A DNA stretch of 64,000 nt from Salinibacterium sp. TMP30 (GCF_038397785.1 NZ_CP151642.1:372001-436000), one strand, 5' to 3'; shown: positions 8,066-17,575, counted from the first letter of the stretch. Translations and numbers: made by a program. The notes: a model not told the origin generated them from the letters alone.

Positions 8066-9028
8066 TTAGTCGTTGCCTTTGATGACGATTGCATCAGTGG
8101 GTGGGGCGGCTTCGGTGGGGCGGCGGTAGACGTCTGGCTCGATATAGATCACTCGGGCCATGGGCTCGACGGCACGGATTTCTCGTTCGACGCTGTCGAT
8201 GCTTTCTGCGACATCCGAGACTCGCGACTGCGCTCCGAAGTCGATCTTGGCGGCAACGAGCAGTTCCTCTGGGCCGAGGTAGAGCGTCTTCATGTGGATG
8301 AGTGAGCGTACTTCGGGGTGCGCGTTGATGGCGTCGCGGATCAGGTTGCGCTGCTTCACTGTCGCGCCTTCGCCGACGAGCAGGCTCTTCGTTTCGATGC
8401 CGAGAATGACGGCGACGGCCACCAGCAGGATTCCGATTGCGATGGTGCCGACGGCATCCCATAGTGAGTCGTCGGTGAGGATTGTGAGGCCAACTCCGAA
8501 GAGTGCGAACATGAGGCCGAACAGTGCCGCTACGTCCTCGAGCAGTACGACGGGAAGTTCGGGGGCTTTGGCGTGACGTACGAATGCGATCCAGCTCTGC
8601 TTTCCGCGAACCAGATTCGATTCACGCACGGCGGTACGCAGCGAGAACGATTCGAGCCCGATCGCGATGATCAGAACCGTGATGGGTAGCCACGCCTGCT
8701 CGAGCGGGTGCGGATTCTGAAGCTTGTTGATGCCCTCATAGAGCGAGAAAACTCCACCAACGGAGAAGAGGATGATCGAGACAACGAAGGCGTAGACGTA
8801 ACGCTCGCGGCCATAGCCGAATGGATGCTCGGCGTCCGCGTGCTTCTTGGCTTGCTTGCCACCCAGCAATAGCAGCCCCTGGTTGCCTGCGTCGGCCACC
8901 GAGTGAACACCTTCGGCGAGCATTGCGCTGGAGCCAGAGACGGCAAAGGCAATGAATTTTGTGATCGCGATGCCGGTGTTCGCCAACAGTGCAGCGATGA
9001 TTGCTTTGTTTCCGCCTGACGCGCTCAT
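8066..9028 (-). CDS. Cation diffusion facilitator family metal efflux transporter
   Basis: The 320-residue protein has the CDF layout: six N-terminal membrane helices, then a cytoplasmic domain (from about residue 210; LLVGEGATVKQRNLIRDAI). Metal-site motifs are HSVADAGNQ in helix 2 (about residue 42) and ALFGLMFALFGV/DAVGT in helix 5. It pumps divalent metal such as Zn, Mn or Fe out of the cell in exchange for protons; which metal cannot be told. A PFGYGRERY sequence follows helix 2, as in the family. Divergent from proC with a 23-nt gap. Confidence 0.9.
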   Translation of the reverse strand: MSASGGNKAIIAALLANTGIAITKFIAFAVSGSSAMLAEGVHSVADAGNQGLLLLGGKQAKKHADAEHPFGYGRERYVYAFVVSIILFSVGGVFSLYEGINKLQNPHPLEQAWLPITVLIIAIGLESFSLRTAVRESNLVRGKQSWIAFVRHAKAPELPVVLLEDVAALFGLMFALFGVGLTILTDDSLWDAVGTIAIGILLVAVAVILGIETKSLLVGEGATVKQRNLIRDAINAHPEVRSLIHMKTLYLGPEELLVAAKIDFGAQSRVSDVAESIDSVEREIRAVEPMARVIYIEPDVYRRPTEAAPPTDAIVIKGND

Positions 9029-9051
9029 GTCATCAATCCTAGGATGTTCAT

Positions 9052-9879
9052 GTGACTACTTCTCTTCCTAGCATTGCAATTGTCGGCGCCGGATCAATGG
9101 GGGGTGCCATCCTGCAGGGTTTGCTTGACCCTTCGGTGACGGTAACCGGGGGCATCCGCGTGACGAATCGCACCGAAGCGAAGGCTGCGGCGGTGCGTTC
9201 TGAGGGGGTGGAGTCCTTTGCGTTGGAGAATACCCCCGACGGCAACGCGCGTGCTGTGAAGGGCGCGAAGGTGGTGATGCTGGGCGTGAAGCCGCACATG
9301 ATTCCTGACACGCTCACCGACCTTGCCCCGTTTCTTGAGCCCGAGGCGATCATCATTAGTGTCGCTGCGGGGGTGACGACCGCGCGGATGGAGGCGATCG
9401 TCGACAATGTTGTGTTGCGTGCCATGCCCAATACTCCCGCAATCGTTGGCAAGGCTGTTACGGGGCTGAGTGCCGGATCGCGGGCAACCGACGATGATCT
9501 CGCTATCGGCCGTGCAGTGTTCGAGACGGTTGGCACCGTTGTTGAAACGCCAGAATCGCAGATTGATGCGCTGAGCACGATCTCCGGATCGGGTCCCGCC
9601 TACGTTTTCTACTTCATTGAAGAATTCATGCGCACCGCCGTCGATCTTGGGTTCACTTCCGAGCAGGCGCTCACTCTGGTGGCAGGAACGTTTGAGGGTT
9701 CGTTGGCGTTGCTTGCGGCATCCGATAGTTCTCCGGAACAGCTGCGTAAGCAGGTAACGAGCCCCAATGGCACCACGGAGCGCGCTGTGGAGCAGTTCCA
9801 GGCCGCCGACCTCAAGTCGATCTTTGATCGCGCTACGGGCGCTGCACTGGCGCGAGCGAAGGAACTCGCGGCAGGCTAG
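9052..9879 (+). CDS. proC: Pyrroline-5-carboxylate reductase
   Basis: The 275-residue enzyme reduces pyrroline-5-carboxylate to proline with NAD(P)H. The Rossmann motif IAIVGAGSMGGAILQGL is at residues 9-25. The signature VLRAMPNTPAIVGKA (near residue 121) and the C-terminal dimerisation domain with SGSGPAYVFYFIEE (near residue 177) and TSPNGTTERAVEQF are present. It begins with GTG. Its last 4 nt overlap the stop of the convergent ABC permease gene. Confidence 0.95.
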   Translation: MTTSLPSIAIVGAGSMGGAILQGLLDPSVTVTGGIRVTNRTEAKAAAVRSEGVESFALENTPDGNARAVKGAKVVMLGVKPHMIPDTLTDLAPFLEPEAIIISVAAGVTTARMEAIVDNVVLRAMPNTPAIVGKAVTGLSAGSRATDDDLAIGRAVFETVGTVVETPESQIDALSTISGSGPAYVFYFIEEFMRTAVDLGFTSEQALTLVAGTFEGSLALLAASDSSPEQLRKQVTSPNGTTERAVEQFQAADLKSIFDRATGAALARAKELAAG

Positions 9880-11123
9880 AAGCGGCCATGCAGGGCGCGT
9901 GAACGGCGCGAGAGCGAGTCGATGATCACAGCGAGGAGCAATACCGCTCCCGTGACCATGTAGCGCACAGACGAGTCGAGGCTCAGCAGCGTGAGCCCGC
10001 TCGAGATCGACTGGATAACCACGATTCCGAGCAGAGCAGACCAGGCGCTTCCGCGACCGCCAAAGAGGCTCGCGCCGCCAATGACGGCGGCGGCAATCGC
10101 GGTCAGGTTGGTGTCGCCTCCGCCACTGCTCTGGTTGGCGGCTGCCAGCCGTGAGGCAGCCAAGACTCCGCCGAGGGTCGCCAGCGTTGCGCTGACCATG
10201 AAGACCGAAATGTACACCCGGTCTACGCGGATGCCGGCACGCCTAGCTGCTTCAACATTGCCGCCGACAGCATAGATTGACCGCCCCCAGCGGGTGCGTT
10301 TGAGGGCGAAGTCAACGGCCACGACCAGCACGACGAAGAGCAGGAACATGAGTCCGATACCGCGGTCGGTGTTGAGGTACCAGGCGCCGAACATGAGCGC
10401 GACGATCAGGAGTGCCCCACGGAGCAGGATCGCAGTGCGCGACTCGGGTAGGAGCCCAGCACGAAGTCGGCGATTGGCAAGGGAGAGGTGAGAGCCGACA
10501 TAGAAGGCGGTCGCGAGTCCGGCGAGCACGTAGGAGAGCCAGTCGGGCAAGAACATCAATTGGGCGAATTGCACGATCCATGAATCGAAGGGGATATTTA
10601 TCGACCCCAACGGGCCGAGGACCCAGAGCTGCAGGCCGAGAACTCCTAGTAGCCCGGCAAGGGTGATCACGAAACTGGGGACACCGAAGCGGGTGAGCAG
10701 AAAACCGTAGAACCAGCCGAAGAGGGCACCGACGGCGAGCGCGGCAAGAATCGCGAGCGGCAGCGGCCAGTTCAGTTGGGTGAACGTGACGGCCAGTATC
10801 GCTGCGGCAAGCCCAGACAGGGACCCAACCGAAAGGTCGATCTGGGCGAGGAGAAGTACGAGCACTACTCCGAGCGCGATGGTGCCGAGGGCTGCGCACT
10901 GCATCGCGAGGTTCACGAGGTTGGCGCTCGACAGGAATGTCGGGTTCAGAATCTGAAAGACGGTCCAGATGATGGCGAGTCCGACAACTACGGGGATTGC
11001 GCCGAGGTCCCCTCCGCTCACGCGGGAGCGGAACGCAGCCCATGTTTCTGCCATGCCGGTGGCGGACGCTAGCTCAACACGGGGAGTGCTGTTGCTTGGC
11101 GGTCGAGGAGGGGAGGTGCTCAT
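9876..11123 (-). CDS. Sugar ABC transporter permease (RbsC/XylH type)
   Basis: The 415-residue permease has about 10-12 hydrophobic helices. It contains the family segment GGNVEAARRAGIRVDRVYISVF (EAA-like coupling loop, near residue 289) and ASRLAAANQSSGGGDTNLTAIAAAVIGGASLFGGRGSA (split here only to name the GGGDTNLTAIAAAVIGG core). It is the channel of a CUT2 sugar importer. The ATG overlaps the upstream ATPase stop (ATGA), so the two are translationally coupled. It is the last gene of ROK-SBP-ATPase-permease. Confidence 0.9.
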   Translation of the reverse strand: MSTSPPRPPSNSTPRVELASATGMAETWAAFRSRVSGGDLGAIPVVVGLAIIWTVFQILNPTFLSSANLVNLAMQCAALGTIALGVVLVLLLAQIDLSVGSLSGLAAAILAVTFTQLNWPLPLAILAALAVGALFGWFYGFLLTRFGVPSFVITLAGLLGVLGLQLWVLGPLGSINIPFDSWIVQFAQLMFLPDWLSYVLAGLATAFYVGSHLSLANRRLRAGLLPESRTAILLRGALLIVALMFGAWYLNTDRGIGLMFLLFVVLVVAVDFALKRTRWGRSIYAVGGNVEAARRAGIRVDRVYISVFMVSATLATLGGVLAASRLAAANQSSGGGDTNLTAIAAAVIGGASLFGGRGSAWSALLGIVVIQSISSGLTLLSLDSSVRYMVTGAVLLLAVIIDSLSRRSRALHGRF

Positions 11124-11944
11124 GAACTGAGTCCTTCCTGAGCGCGAGTGAATACTGCACCCTGCAGGGTGGCGCGCCGGGTCACCGCGTTGTCGGTTGC
11201 TCCCGTAATCGCGGCAATGATGTCTTCGTAGGTCACATCAGCAACGGCAAAGTCGCCGTTATTGCGGCCGAGACGCAAGACGACAACACGGTCGGCAACA
11301 GCCTGCACGTCAGCCATGTTGTGGCTGACGAGAACGATGCCATGCCCACGTTCACGCAGATGTTCGATGAGGTTCAAGACTTCAGCGGTCTGGGCAACGC
11401 CCAGTGCAGCGGTCGGCTCATCGAGTACAACAATTGAGGGCTCCCCGATGAGGGATCGTGCGATCGCGACAGTCTGTCTTTGCCCTCCTGATAGACCGGC
11501 AACGGGCGTGCGCACTGAGGGAATCTTGGCAGATAGTTGCCGGAGCAACTCCCACGTTCGTTGCTCCATTTCCACTTCGTCGAGGGCGCGAACACCCAGC
11601 TCCCTGCCGAGGAACAGATTGGAGACAACGTCGAGGTTGTCGCACAGCGCCAGATCCTGAAACACCGTCGCGATGCCTAGGTCGCGCGAGTCTGTCGGGT
11701 TGGCGAGAGAAACCTCATCGCCGTAGTGGGTGATCGTGCCCGAGGTGGCCTGATGGACTCCGGCCAAAATCTTTACCAGCGTCGACTTGCCCGCACCGTT
11801 GTCGCCAACGATGGCGACAACTTCGCCAGGATAGATGTCGAGCGACACATCGATCAACGCTTGAATCGCGCCAAATGACTTGTTCATTCCGCGGAGCGAA
11901 AGGATGGGCTCATCGTCTGAAGTAGTCGGGCTGACTGCGGTCAT
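11120..11944 (-). CDS. Sugar ABC transporter ATP-binding protein
   Basis: The 274-residue single ABC domain has Walker A GDNGAGKST (near residue 44), signature LSGGQRQTVAIARSL (near residue 147) and Walker B SIVVLDEPTAALG. CUT2 importers often use a duplicated ATPase of ~500 residues; this one has a single domain and would act as a homodimer. The start is set at ATG 11944, because a longer frame back to 12106 would run through the end of the binding-protein gene. The stop overlaps the permease ATG. Confidence 0.9.
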   Translation of the reverse strand: MTAVSPTTSDDEPILSLRGMNKSFGAIQALIDVSLDIYPGEVVAIVGDNGAGKSTLVKILAGVHQATSGTITHYGDEVSLANPTDSRDLGIATVFQDLALCDNLDVVSNLFLGRELGVRALDEVEMEQRTWELLRQLSAKIPSVRTPVAGLSGGQRQTVAIARSLIGEPSIVVLDEPTAALGVAQTAEVLNLIEHLRERGHGIVLVSHNMADVQAVADRVVVLRLGRNNGDFAVADVTYEDIIAAITGATDNAVTRRATLQGAVFTRAQEGLSS

Positions 11945-11993
11945 GAGACGCTCTCTTCCTTGCTCGAAACTGCGGGGACTTCGTAGTTGGCCA

Positions 11994-13070
11994 TTACTGA
12001 ATCCCTGCCGCTGCACAGGCCCGGGCATACTCGCTGGTGCAGATCTGCTCGACCGTGTAAAAGCCACCAGCCACCACGGTCTCCATGATGTTGTCGATAG
12101 TGACAATCACCGGGGTCAGCAGCGTCGTCGGGATGCCAATGGTGTCTTCGCTCAACCCCACGAGCGTCTCGCCATTGAGCAGCGCAACCGCGTTCGTTGC
12201 CGCAATCTCTGCTTGGAGCTTCACATCCTTGTACACGGTCATGTACTGGTCACCGCTCACTATGCGTTGGATGGCGGTGAGCTCAGCATCCTGACCAGTT
12301 ACGGGTGGCAGCGGCAACACCCCGCCAGCCTTGAGAGCCGCAATTGCGCCACCGGCGGTTGCATCATTTGCGGCGTAGACGCCGACGAGGCTGTCACCGA
12401 ACTGGGTGACTTGGCTCGCCATCCACTCCTGGGCTTTGTCTGGACTCCAGTCGGGCGTATCAAATTCGGCAACGATCGTGAATCCGCTGCCGTCGATCAC
12501 GCTGAGTGCGCCCTTTTTGAACAGGCGGGAGTTGTTATCGGTGGGGGAGCCGTTGATCATCACGATGCTTCCGGAAGAAAAACCGTCGGCTGCCAGCTTC
12601 TCGACGAGCGCCTTGCCCTGAAGTGCACCAACTTTTTCGTTGTCGAACGAGATCCAGAATGCGAGCTCCGGGTTGCCGACGAGCCGGTCATACGAGATCA
12701 CCGGCACTTTGCGCGACTGCGCGGCTGCCACGATTGTTACGGCAGCAGATGAGTCGACGGGGTCAAGCACGAGAACACTGATTCCTTGCGCAAAAGCAGA
12801 CTCGGCCTGCTGCTGTTGCTTTGCGGGATCCTGATCGGCGTTGGCGTAGATCACCTCACACTCGGGGCACAGCTCAGCAACCTTCGCCTCAAAGAATGGG
12901 CGGTCGTAAGCCTCGTAGCGGGCCGTCTTTGACTCCGGCAACAGCAGCGCAATCCTGCGCTCAGCACCAGCACCGCTCGGACCGACAGCCGTGCATCCGC
13001 CAAGGAACAACGCGACAAAAATCAGCGAGGCAATAGCTCTGACCATCCGCGGTGACCGTGTGGCCCTCAT
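11994..13070 (-). CDS. Sugar-binding lipoprotein of ABC importer (XylF/RbsB type)
   Basis: The 358-residue protein has a lipoprotein signal peptide (ASLIFVALFLGGC, lipobox Cys near residue 26) and then a type I periplasmic-binding fold: RRIALLLPESKTARYEAYDR, VLVLDPVDSSAAV, and VTGQDAELTAIQRIVSGDQ. It captures a sugar outside the cell for the permease encoded downstream. The sugar is not identifiable; XylF-like features suggest a pentose or xylose-type ligand. Its start codon overlaps the stop of the ROK gene (ATGA). Confidence 0.9.
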   Translation of the reverse strand: MRATRSPRMVRAIASLIFVALFLGGCTAVGPSGAGAERRIALLLPESKTARYEAYDRPFFEAKVAELCPECEVIYANADQDPAKQQQQAESAFAQGISVLVLDPVDSSAAVTIVAAAQSRKVPVISYDRLVGNPELAFWISFDNEKVGALQGKALVEKLAADGFSSGSIVMINGSPTDNNSRLFKKGALSVIDGSGFTIVAEFDTPDWSPDKAQEWMASQVTQFGDSLVGVYAANDATAGGAIAALKAGGVLPLPPVTGQDAELTAIQRIVSGDQYMTVYKDVKLQAEIAATNAVALLNGETLVGLSEDTIGIPTTLLTPVIVTIDNIMETVVAGGFYTVEQICTSEYARACAAAGIQ

Positions 13071-14263
13071 GATGAGACAGCCGAGGGTGTTGCAGAGTCG
13101 GCGCCAATCGTGAGCTGGTCGATCGCAAAAGCGATCGCACCCAAGAGCTCTGTTCGCGCGCCAAGTTGACTTTGCACGAGATCGGCAGCCCGATCGGGGC
13201 CAACGATGACGGCACGCTCCATTGCGTGCCGCATCGGTCCGAGTAACAATTCGCCAGCCTGCGCCAGCTCGCCGCCCACCGCGATCCGGTCAGGATCAAG
13301 AACGTTGCAGATGTTTGCCGCAGCAACCCCCAAATGGCGGCCGGCATCAGCAATCGCTCGGATGCACGCGGCATCACCCGCGATCGCTTTCACCACAACA
13401 TCGTGCAGCTTGAGCCCGCGGCGGCCCGCCCGCACCGACTCGATAATGGCTTGTCCTCCGACCAGCGTTTCGAGGCATCCACGATTTCCACAGCGACACA
13501 GAGCGCCGTCTTCGTTAAGCACCATGTGCCCGAATTCACCCGCGGTGCCGTTGTGGCCGCGAAATACTGCCCCGTTCAAAATGAGCCCGGCACCGATGCC
13601 CTCATCCACACTGATGTAGAGAGAGTTGGGTTTGCCGCGCAACGCACCGGAACGGTACTCGGCGAGTGCGCCAAGGTTGGCGTTGTTATCGACATACACA
13701 GGGCTGTTAAGGCGGATACCCAAAGACTCCGCAACGGGCACACCATCCCAGCCGCGCATGATGCCGGTGCGGGTGATGATGCCGGTGGACAGATCCATGG
13801 GAGCGGGCATCGCGAAGCCGACCGCGAGAATCTCCTCGTGGGTGGCATCCACAGACTCCAGCATGTCGGTGATGAGCTGCGCTGCCCGGTTGAGTTCGTT
13901 GTCGGCACGATGGTCTTTTGCCAGCGGCATGTGCTGTTCAGAAACGACCGTGTGAGCAACATCAGAAAGGGCTACGCGCATGTGGCGCTCCGAGAAATGC
14001 ACTCCAGCAACAAGACCGAGAGCGCGGGCAAGCGTCACCTGATGGGCGCGCCGGCCACTGCGAGTGCTCGGGTTTGTTGCCAACACTCCGGCGGCCGCAA
14101 GTTCCTTGACAATGTTGGAGACAGTGGCAGGAGAGAGCCCAGTTACCCCGGCCAGTTCTATCTGGGTGAGCCCGCCGTGATGCTTCACCGCGTCGACAAT
14201 GCGAGCGCGGTTCGCTTCGCGGAGCGAAGATTGCGACCCCGGGGTCGCCCGTATTTTGCTCAC
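13067..14263 (-). CDS. ROK family transcriptional regulator, first gene of the sugar ABC operon
   Basis: The 398-residue protein has an N-terminal winged helix (GGLTQIELAGVTGLSPATVS, residues ~30-50), and a ROK domain with GVHFSERHMRVALSDVAHTV, CRCGNRGCLETLVGG (zinc cluster, near residue 254) and ICNVLDPDRIAVGGELAQAG. It overlaps the binding-protein gene by 4 nt, so it is produced from the same message as the importer it presumably represses: an autoregulated operon. Same domain plan as the ROK protein at 972-2168, but distinct in sequence. Confidence 0.9.
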   Translation of the reverse strand: MSKIRATPGSQSSLREANRARIVDAVKHHGGLTQIELAGVTGLSPATVSNIVKELAAAGVLATNPSTRSGRRAHQVTLARALGLVAGVHFSERHMRVALSDVAHTVVSEQHMPLAKDHRADNELNRAAQLITDMLESVDATHEEILAVGFAMPAPMDLSTGIITRTGIMRGWDGVPVAESLGIRLNSPVYVDNNANLGALAEYRSGALRGKPNSLYISVDEGIGAGLILNGAVFRGHNGTAGEFGHMVLNEDGALCRCGNRGCLETLVGGQAIIESVRAGRRGLKLHDVVVKAIAGDAACIRAIADAGRHLGVAAANICNVLDPDRIAVGGELAQAGELLLGPMRHAMERAVIVGPDRAADLVQSQLGARTELLGAIAFAIDQLTIGADSATPSAVSS

Positions 14264-14313
14264 TGAATCAAGATACAGGTAGGCAGGGCCAGAGAATCAG
14301 TCCACAAACGGGG

Positions 14314-14985
14314 CTAACTCGCTAGTGTCGCGAACTTCTCGATGTTCTCTGAGTTGCCACTGACAATCACGAGATCGTGATTCGAGATCACAGTCTCGGG
14401 TGTCGCATAGGTGAATTCCTTGCCGGGCGACTTCACGCCGACCACGGTAATTCCGTACTTGCGGCGCACTTGAGATTCGCTGAGCGGCACCCCACGAATC
14501 GGTTTCGGCGGGTACATTTTCACGATCGCGAAGTCATCATCGAACTCGATGAAGTCGAGCATCCGGCCCGAAACCAAGTGGGCAACGCGCTCGCCAGCTT
14601 CAGCCTCCGGATAAATCACGTGGTTGGCACCAATGCGATTCAGAATCTTGCCATGGGAGCGACTGATCGCCTTTGCCCAGATCTGCGGAATCTTGAGATC
14701 GACTAGGTTCGCGGTAATGAGCACGCTTGCCTCGATTGAGGAGCCAACGGCAACCACCGCGATCGAAAAGTCTTCGGCGCCGATCTGGCGCAGGGCATCG
14801 ATGCTGCGAGCATCCGTCTGCACTGCATGCGTGACGCGCTCTGACCATTTCTGTACCAGACCGAGGTCTTCGTCGATAGCGAGAACTTCGCGGTCGAGGC
14901 GCTGCAGCTGACCGGCGGTGGCGGCACCGAAGCGGCCGAGACCGATCACGAGTACCGGCGCATTGTGCGGAATCTTGTCAACCAA
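14314..14985 (-). CDS. TrkA/KtrA-type potassium uptake regulatory subunit
   Basis: The 223-residue cytoplasmic protein has an N-terminal RCK nucleotide-binding domain (VLVIGLGRFGAATAGQLQRL, near residue 11, ending with the acidic AIDEDLG ribose site) and a C-terminal TrkA-C domain (GVPLSESQVRRKYGITVVGV). Bound nucleotide gates the partner channel. The TTG at 14985 is chosen because GAGAGG lies 8 nt upstream and it overlaps the trkH stop by 8 nt, which fits translational coupling; a longer open frame to 15156 would lie within trkH. Confidence 0.88.
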   Translation of the reverse strand: MVDKIPHNAPVLVIGLGRFGAATAGQLQRLDREVLAIDEDLGLVQKWSERVTHAVQTDARSIDALRQIGAEDFSIAVVAVGSSIEASVLITANLVDLKIPQIWAKAISRSHGKILNRIGANHVIYPEAEAGERVAHLVSGRMLDFIEFDDDFAIVKMYPPKPIRGVPLSESQVRRKYGITVVGVKSPGKEFTYATPETVISNHDLVIVSGNSENIEKFATLAS

Positions 14986-16417
14986 CGATGGGCCTCTCTT
15001 CTGCTCTTGTGAACAATTGTCGGCGCTGACTGGCCGCAAGGGCTGCCGCCAGAGTAACCGTTCCCACTCGGCCTGCCCACATTGTGGCAGCGAGGATGTA
15101 TTTGCCGCTATCGGGCAGAGACTCGGTGAGCCCTGTCGAGAGTCCACAGGTCGCAAAGGCAGAGATCACATCAAAGAGCACTCGATCGAGTGGTTCTTTC
15201 GTGATCTGCAGTATCGCGACGGTCGAGATCGCGACGATCGTTGCGCCCCACAGGGTGACGCTCACTGCCAGTCGCAGCACATCGGTGGGGATGCGGCGAT
15301 CGAAGGCGTGCATGTCATTATCGCCGCGGGCTTCGGCGAGAGCAGCCAAGAAGAGCACAGCGAGAGTGGTGACCTTGATTCCGCCAGCAGTGGATGCCGA
15401 ACCGCCACCCACAAACATCAGCATGTCGAACACCAGCAGCGTTGAGCCATTGAGCTCATTGATGTCGATGGTCGAGAAACCGCCAGACCGCGTCATTGTC
15501 GACAGAAATGTCGCCGTCAGCGGACGGGATACAAGGCTTTGACCGCCGAGAGTATTGGTGTTATTCCATTCGAGCACGATGATCGCTATTGCTCCGAAAA
15601 CAATCAGCACTAGCGTGGTCGCGAGGGTCAGGCGGGCGTGCACCGAAAGGCGGGCACCGGCCTTAATCTTGCGCACAACGGCGAAGATTACGGGAAAGCC
15701 GAGGCTGCCCAGAAACACGCCGGTACCGATAGCTCCGAGCATCCACGGGTCTTGGGCGAAAGCTTCCATGCCGCTGACCGCGGGCACGAAACCGGTGTTA
15801 GTGAAGGCGGATGCCGCAAAATAGAACCCTTGCCAAATGGCGGGCCAGACGTCGAGACCTTCAACCAGCAGCCGCGGGATTATCACGAGAGCCAGCACGA
15901 ACTCGATGGCTAGCGCGCTGATGGCCACCGTCGCGAGGAGTCCACCAATTTCTCCTAAGCGAATTGCTTGCGATTCAGAAACGGGCCCTACGTGGATTCG
16001 TGACGGGTTCGAGTCGCTGGCAGCAATGAGCCGTTGACGTAGTCCGAGGCGACGCGAGACAACGAGGCCGAGCATGCTGGCAAGGGTGAGCACTCCGATG
16101 CCGCCAACCTGCAGCCCGATCAGGATTGCGGTGTTGCCGAATGCCGACCAGTGCGTGGCCATGTCTACGGTGGTCAGGCCGGTGACACAGATTGCCGACA
16201 CCGCAGTGAACAGGGCGTCGACGAGGGGAGTGGCTTGGCCGTCACGGGCAGCGATCGGCAAGACGAGTAGCGTGGTGAGCACGATCACGAGCGCAGAGAA
16301 AATGGTGATCGCGAAGCGAGCCGGGGTTGCGGCGGCGAAACGATCAATCAGGTCGCGCACTTGACTGGCGATACTGCGCTCACGACTATATGCACGCATG
16401 GGTGACCGCGGACTCAT
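14978..16417 (-). CDS. TrkH/KtrB-type potassium uptake membrane subunit
   Basis: The 479-residue channel-like transporter has many hydrophobic helices and repeated pore loops of the family, for example AVSAICVTGLTTVD, ASAFTNTGFVPAV, LSTMTRSGGFSTIDI and ISAFATCGLSTGL; the glycine in each is the K+ filter position. It works with the RCK protein encoded next. ATG 16417 has GGGGAGAG 8 nt upstream; a GTG at 16438 in the same frame is a weaker alternative. Divergent from the ArsR-like gene. Confidence 0.92.
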   Translation of the reverse strand: MSPRSPMRAYSRERSIASQVRDLIDRFAAATPARFAITIFSALVIVLTTLLVLPIAARDGQATPLVDALFTAVSAICVTGLTTVDMATHWSAFGNTAILIGLQVGGIGVLTLASMLGLVVSRRLGLRQRLIAASDSNPSRIHVGPVSESQAIRLGEIGGLLATVAISALAIEFVLALVIIPRLLVEGLDVWPAIWQGFYFAASAFTNTGFVPAVSGMEAFAQDPWMLGAIGTGVFLGSLGFPVIFAVVRKIKAGARLSVHARLTLATTLVLIVFGAIAIIVLEWNNTNTLGGQSLVSRPLTATFLSTMTRSGGFSTIDINELNGSTLLVFDMLMFVGGGSASTAGGIKVTTLAVLFLAALAEARGDNDMHAFDRRIPTDVLRLAVSVTLWGATIVAISTVAILQITKEPLDRVLFDVISAFATCGLSTGLTESLPDSGKYILAATMWAGRVGTVTLAAALAASQRRQLFTRAEERPIVG

Positions 16418-16482
16418 AAGTTTTCTCTCCCCACGCACAGGAGGCCATGGTACTCCCCAGCAAGCCCGACTACCCTTATGTC

Positions 16483-16965
16483 ATGGCCGACATCTTTGAC
16501 GTAGTAGCCGATTCAACGCGGCGCAGTCTTCTCACCGTGCTGCTCGAGCAGTACATCGCCTCTGATTCTCCCAGCGGTGAGCTCAGCGTGAGCGAGATTG
16601 TTGAGAAGCTCGATTTGAGCCAGCCGACAGTCTCCAAGCACCTCAAGGTGCTGCGGGATCATGGCTTGGTTTCGGTGCGTGAAGAAGGCCAACACCGGTA
16701 CTACCGCCTCGACTCGTCACCCCTTGAGGAGGTCGAAGACTGGTTAATTCCGTTCCTGAGTGCCGATTTCCTCGATGACTTCGATGACACAGTTCGTGAC
16801 TCGACGGGTGCATTTGCGGCCTGGTCGGGGGCGGATGTCGGAGACAACTTCGGTCGACAGGTCGCCGAGCGCACCCATCAGGCCCGTTCCGCACTTCACG
16901 ACGTCTCTGAGGCTGCTAAGCAGCTCCCGCGCAACGTCCGCAATCGCATCTTTGGCAAAGATTAG
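16483..16965 (+). CDS. ArsR-like winged-helix transcriptional regulator
   Basis: The 160-residue protein starts MADIFDVVADSTRRSLLTVL and contains an ArsR-type helix-turn-helix (SVSEIVEKLDLSQPTVSKHL, near residue 37) and wing (REEGQHRYYRLD). The C-terminal 70 residues are not a known ligand domain and lack an evident metal-binding cysteine pair, so the signal is unknown. The same frame is open from ATG 16447; 16483 is preferred because family members begin at this point. A terminator follows. Confidence 0.8.
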   Translation: MADIFDVVADSTRRSLLTVLLEQYIASDSPSGELSVSEIVEKLDLSQPTVSKHLKVLRDHGLVSVREEGQHRYYRLDSSPLEEVEDWLIPFLSADFLDDFDDTVRDSTGAFAAWSGADVGDNFGRQVAERTHQARSALHDVSEAAKQLPRNVRNRIFGKD

Positions 16966-16994
16966 CTCGCAGGCGCGCCGCCGGTGCTGGATTA

Positions 16995-17021
16995 GGGCTG
17001 GACACCGAGTCACACCAGCCC
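16995..17021 (+). terminator. Probable terminator after the ArsR-like gene
   Basis: The 7-bp perfect stem GGGCTGG (16995-17001) pairs with CCAGCCC (17015-17021), with CTATTGTTA downstream. The T tract is poor, so termination efficiency is uncertain. Confidence 0.5.
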
Positions 17022-17100
17022 CTATTGTTACCGATTAGCACTTCAGTCACACACTGCGGGTGCTGTGCAGCCGTCTGTGAAGCTAAGAGGGGCTAGTCCA

Positions 17101-17295
17101 ATGTCACGTGATCTCACTGAGATGCGCTTTCTCACCGTCGCCGAAGTGGCCGACATGATGCGTGTCTCCAATATGACCGTGTACCGACTTGTCCACTCCG
17201 GTGAGCTGCCCGCAGTTCGCTTTGGTCGGTCATTCCGCATTCCGGAATCGGCTGTCGCGAGCGCCGTAGCACCCTCGATCTCTGAGGTCGGCTAG
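17101..17295 (+). CDS. BldC-like helix-turn-helix DNA-binding protein
   Basis: The 64-residue protein is almost entirely one MerR-type winged helix: FLTVAEVADMMRVSNMTVYR then LVHSGELPAVRFGRSFRIPE. This matches the BldC/excisionase-type small regulators that are conserved in actinobacteria and bind direct repeats as head-to-tail oligomers. ATG 17101 has AAGAGGGG about 10 nt upstream; the frame is open to 17065. The closeness to bS22 (138 nt downstream) is a conserved actinobacterial arrangement as far as I recall. Confidence 0.88.
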   Translation: MSRDLTEMRFLTVAEVADMMRVSNMTVYRLVHSGELPAVRFGRSFRIPESAVASAVAPSISEVG

Positions 17296-17433
17296 CAGCG
17301 AACATTCAGGTTGGGTTCGCTCCCCGTTCATCGAATCTTCAAAACCCGCCCGGTGCGGTAAACTCTTCCGGTATGTCTTTCCGCGGTTCTGAATCGGACC
17401 GGGTCGGTTCGTTCAGAAATCAGTGAGGTCCCT

Positions 17434-17532
17434 ATGGGTTCAGTCATCAAAAAACGTCGCAAGCGCATGGCCAAGAAGAAGCACCGCAAGCTGCTTCGCA
17501 AGACGCGCCACCAGCGTCGCAACAAGAAGTAG
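17434..17532 (+). CDS. Small ribosomal protein bS22 (AURKAIP1/COX24 family)
   Basis: This 32-residue, extremely basic peptide begins MGSVIKKRRKRMAKKKHRK and ends HQRRNKK. It matches the short AURKAIP1/COX24-domain proteins of actinobacteria, shown in mycobacterial ribosome structures to be a small-subunit protein near the decoding region (bS22). TGAGGT lies 5 nt before the ATG, and TAAACT at 17358-17363 could be its -10 element. It is easily missed because of its size. Confidence 0.93.
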   Translation: MGSVIKKRRKRMAKKKHRKLLRKTRHQRRNKK

Positions 17533-17575
17533 ATAGTTTTACCGACCGCGCTTCCGCACGGCTCGGTGTTAGTTA

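Noticed and set aside
13334-14266. 310-codon plus-strand open frame
   Set aside because: It is antisense to the ROK regulator with clear winged helix and zinc-cluster motifs.
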